From the NCBI GenBank assembly GCA_937873275.1, contig CALMRC010000001.1, positions 1 through 48,794 on the forward strand: a stretch of 48,794 nucleotides of DNA. The letters run 5' to 3'. The position numbers and the translations under genes were made by a program. This DNA is from an uncultured Spirochaetota bacterium. GTDB taxonomy: Bacteria; Spirochaetota; Spirochaetia; Treponematales; UBA12059. Under the pieces are notes generated by a model. It was not told the DNA's origin, did no database searches, and saw only the letters and a list, made by a program, of their open reading frames with translations. Shown here one piece after another: positions 45,927-48,794 of this stretch. The number at the start of each line of letters is the position of its first letter. Positions within the stretch are counted from its first letter, which is position 1.

Positions 45927-46541
45927 ATGGCGAAGATCAAGCTGACCAAGAACGAGCTGAAGAAGCAGAAGGACGCGCTCAAGATGTACAAGCGCTACCT
46001 TCCCACCCTCCAGCTCAAGAAGCAGCAGCTCCAGACCGAGATCCGGGGAATCGAGGCCAAGGCCAAGGCCCGGGCGGAGGAGAGGGAGCGCCTCCTGGCG
46101 GAGTTCCGCGCCTGGATCGCGGTCTTCGGGGAGGAGGAGGCCGTTCGCACGGATTCTGGGGGCTGGCTCCTGGCGGTCCGGGAGATCCGGACCACCGCGG
46201 GCAACATAGCGGGGGTCGAGATCCCCGTGTACGCGGGGGCGGATTTCGAGCTGGCGGACTACGACCTCTACCTCAAGCCCCTGTGGATCGACAAGGCCCT
46301 GGAGCGCCTCAAGGCCATGCTCGAGCTGGACCTTGAGATCAAGGTCCTCGAGGAGCAGATCGCCCGGCTGGCCCGGGAGCTCCGGATCACCACCCAACGG
46401 GTGAACCTCTTCGAGAAGGTGAAGATCCCGGAGACCGCGGAGAACATCAAGCGGATCCGCATCTACCTGGGAGACCAGCAGACGGCCCAGGTGGTCCGCG
46501 GCAAGATCGCAAAGCGGAAGGTGGAGAGGGCGGCGTCATGA
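45927..46541 (+). CDS. atpD: V-type ATP synthase subunit D
   Basis: Coiled-coil LTKNELKKQKDALKMYKRYLPTLQLKKQQLQ. Confidence 0.95.
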   Translation: MAKIKLTKNELKKQKDALKMYKRYLPTLQLKKQQLQTEIRGIEAKAKARAEERERLLAEFRAWIAVFGEEEAVRTDSGGWLLAVREIRTTAGNIAGVEIPVYAGADFELADYDLYLKPLWIDKALERLKAMLELDLEIKVLEEQIARLARELRITTQRVNLFEKVKIPETAENIKRIRIYLGDQQTAQVVRGKIAKRKVERAAS

Positions 46542-48364
46542 TAGCACCCATGAAGAAGGCCATCCTCGTACTGCGGGAGCGCGGCAAGTCCGCGGCCCTC
46601 CGTTCCCTGCGCCGCCTGGGCGTGGTCCACGCGGACCCCGTCCCGGGGCGGGGACAGAGCTGGGAGGCTGCCGCCGAGGAGCTGGCCCGGTTCGAAACCG
46701 CGGTGGGCATCCTCCTGTCCTACAAGACGAAGGACACGGCTCCGTCCCTCGAGTACTCCGAGGCCCTCGAACTCGCCCGAAAGGTGACGGAGACCGCCGA
46801 GTCGATCAAGGCAAGCCAGGAGAGGATCGCCTCCCTGCGCAAGGAGATGGAACGGATCCAGGGCTGGGGCGACTTCGACCCGGAAACCCTGGGCTACCTG
46901 CGGCAGAAGGGCATGGACCTGCGGCTCTACGAGGCGGTTCCCAAGGCGGCGGCCGCGATCCCCGGGGACCTCCCGGTGATACTGCTGGCCTCGGACAAGA
47001 CCGCGGTCCGGTTCGCCGGATTCCCCGCGGGATATGTGAGCCTCCCCGAAGGGGTGGCCGAGTTCGTCCCGCCCGCGGTCTCCCTGTCCGCCCTCAAGGG
47101 GGTGGAAAAATCCCTCCTCGACGACGTCGCCCGGGGGGAAGCCTTCCTCGCGGACGCGGCGAAGGCCCGGCCCCGCCTGGAGGAGGCCCGGGAACGCGCG
47201 CGCTCCCGCTTCACCTTCGAGTCCCTGCTCACGGGAATGGAGGGGGAGGGGCCCGTGGCCTGGATCTCCGGCTGGGTTCCGGAAAAGGACGCTCCCCGGC
47301 TCTCCGAGGAGGCCGCCAAGCACGGATGGGGGCTCCTCCTGGACGATCCCGGGGCCGACGAGCTTCCTCCCACCAAGGTGGAGAGCAATGCCGTCGTGCG
47401 CATGATCGCCCCGGTCTTCGATTTCCTGGGAACGGTCCCGAATTACCGGGAATACGACATTTCCGCCTCCTTCCTCGTGTTCTTCACGATCTTCTTCGCC
47501 ATGATCTTCGGGGACGGCGGATACGGAAGCATACTCCTGGCCTTGGGTATCTTCGCGGCCCTGAAGGCCAAGAAGACCGGCGGCGCGGTTCCGGACGCGG
47601 TGAGGCTTCTACTGTTGTTGTCCTCCGCGACCGTCGCCTGGGGCGTCGTCACCGGGAGCTGGTTCGGACTTCCCTCGGACCTCCTGCCGGGCTTCCTCAA
47701 GGGCCTGCGGATCGGATGGCTGGCGTCGGACAATCCGATGTCCGGAGCCAACACGAAACAGCTCTGCTTCATCCTGGGCCTCGGCCACCTCGTCTGGGCC
47801 CACATGAAGAACATCCGGCGGGATATCAAGTCCCTGAAGTTCCTGGCCCAGTTGGGCCTCCTGCTCCAGCTGATGGGCATGTACTTCATGGTACTGAACC
47901 TGGTCCTGGACGCGGTCCGGTTCCCGATTCCGAACTTCGCCCTGTACCTGATCGGTGTCGGGTTCCTCCTCAACTTCGTGTTCGCCAGTTACGAGGGGAA
48001 CATCCTCAAGAGCATCCTGGCCAGCCTGACGAACATCGTCTCGGTCCTTCTGGGGGTGGTGAACGTCTTCGCGGACATAACCTCCTACATCCGCCTCTGG
48101 GCCGTGGGACTGGCGGGACTGGCGATCAGCCAGACGGTCAACACCATGGCGGGACCGATGCTCGGACGGGCCCTGCTGTTCGCCTTCGGGATCCTCTTGA
48201 TCGGGTTCGGCCACGGCCTGAACCTCGCGCTGAGCCTCCTGTCCGTCATCGTGCACGGCGTGCGGCTCAACATGCTGGAATATTCCGGCCACCTCGGGAT
48301 GGAGTGGTCGGGGTTCAAATACGAGCCCTTCCGGGAAGGGTCGGACGAAGAAGCTTCCGCATAG
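46538..48364 (+). CDS. atpI: V-type ATP synthase subunit I
   Basis: FFTIFFAMIFGDGGYGSILL; SYIRLWAVGLAGLAISQTVN. Confidence 0.96.
   Translation: MIAPMKKAILVLRERGKSAALRSLRRLGVVHADPVPGRGQSWEAAAEELARFETAVGILLSYKTKDTAPSLEYSEALELARKVTETAESIKASQERIASLRKEMERIQGWGDFDPETLGYLRQKGMDLRLYEAVPKAAAAIPGDLPVILLASDKTAVRFAGFPAGYVSLPEGVAEFVPPAVSLSALKGVEKSLLDDVARGEAFLADAAKARPRLEEARERARSRFTFESLLTGMEGEGPVAWISGWVPEKDAPRLSEEAAKHGWGLLLDDPGADELPPTKVESNAVVRMIAPVFDFLGTVPNYREYDISASFLVFFTIFFAMIFGDGGYGSILLALGIFAALKAKKTGGAVPDAVRLLLLLSSATVAWGVVTGSWFGLPSDLLPGFLKGLRIGWLASDNPMSGANTKQLCFILGLGHLVWAHMKNIRRDIKSLKFLAQLGLLLQLMGMYFMVLNLVLDAVRFPIPNFALYLIGVGFLLNFVFASYEGNILKSILASLTNIVSVLLGVVNVFADITSYIRLWAVGLAGLAISQTVNTMAGPMLGRALLFAFGILLIGFGHGLNLALSLLSVIVHGVRLNMLEYSGHLGMEWSGFKYEPFREGSDEEASA
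46651..46661 (+). repeat. GGGACAGAGCT motif (GQSW) in atpI
   Basis: exact. Confidence 0.85.
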
Positions 48365-48377
48365 AAAGGAGTCCTAC

Positions 48378-48794
48378 ATGAATATCGGCATGATCGGGGC
48401 CGGCGCCGTCATGGCCCTGGCCGCCATCGGTTCCTCCATCGGGGCGGGCATCGCGGGACAGGCGGCCATCGGGGCGTGGAAGAGGAATTACCTGGCCAAC
48501 AAGCCGGCGTCCTTCCTCCTCATGATCTTCGCGGGGGCCCCCCTCACCCAGACCATCTACGGCTTCATCCTCATGGGAGCCATGATGAACTCCTCCAAGG
48601 ACCCGGCCCTCCTCCTGGCCATGGGCCTGGCCGGCGGTACCGGAATGGCCATGTCCGCCATAGCCCAGGGAAAGGCTTCCGCCGCCAGCTGCGACGCCTT
48701 CGGGGAAACCGGCAAGGGCTTCGCGAACTACATCACCATCGTCGGCCTCTGCGAGACCGTGGCCCTCTTCGTGATGGCCTTCAGCTTCGGGGCG
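48378..48794 (+). CDS. atpK: V-type ATP synthase subunit K (proteolipid), truncated by window end
   Basis: MNIGMIGAGAVMALAAIGSSIGAGIAGQAAIGAWKRN...VGLCETVALFVMAF. Confidence 0.95.
   Translation, partial: MNIGMIGAGAVMALAAIGSSIGAGIAGQAAIGAWKRNYLANKPASFLLMIFAGAPLTQTIYGFILMGAMMNSSKDPALLLAMGLAGGTGMAMSAIAQGKASAASCDAFGETGKGFANYITIVGLCETVALFVMAFSFGA

Noticed and set aside
48378-48794. Unusual V-ATPase K subunit as a novelty
   Set aside because: Two-hairpin proteolipid with one conserved Glu is normal for bacterial V-type K subunits.

Overview
High-GC bacterial window with gene order and content typical of Spirochaetales (lineage is inference). 1-10 kb holds a conserved core: gap(partial)-pgk-tpiA-secG-J-domain/TPR-SurA-like-nusB-TPR lipoprotein-map-htrA-PRTase. 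10-17 kb encodes large exported or lipoproteins and a rubrerythrin-like protein. 17-41 kb is mixed metabolism and DNA repair: glgC, a MrfA/MrfB (YprA/YprB) pair, rhodanese plus CoA-disulfide reductase, a GH13 sugar phosphorylase, tRNA-Gly, a REP-associated-type Y1 (HUH) transposase, a DUF72 / ImuB-like / DnaE2-like operon, and a GntR / glycyl-radical enzyme / activase cluster. 41-48.8 kb is a V-type ATPase operon (E, DUF2764-like, A, B, D, I, K partial). The most unusual signal is a dispersed short motif, RGGGACAGAGCT (R = purine). I located 36 exact copies of the core GGGACAGAGC by eye (30 extend to GGGACAGAGCT), in both orientations. 29 lie inside coding sequences, mostly in two preferred frames that read G-T-E-L (sense) or A-L-S-L/P (antisense). 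The copies are concentrated between about 13.3 and 40.6 kb and almost absent from the glycolysis and V-ATPase blocks. Several sit at conserved protein positions without changing alignment length, which looks more like a DNA-uptake-sequence-like signal than simple insertions. A Y1/RAYT-type transposase flanked by degenerate copies is the competing explanation. All counts are manual and should be recomputed.
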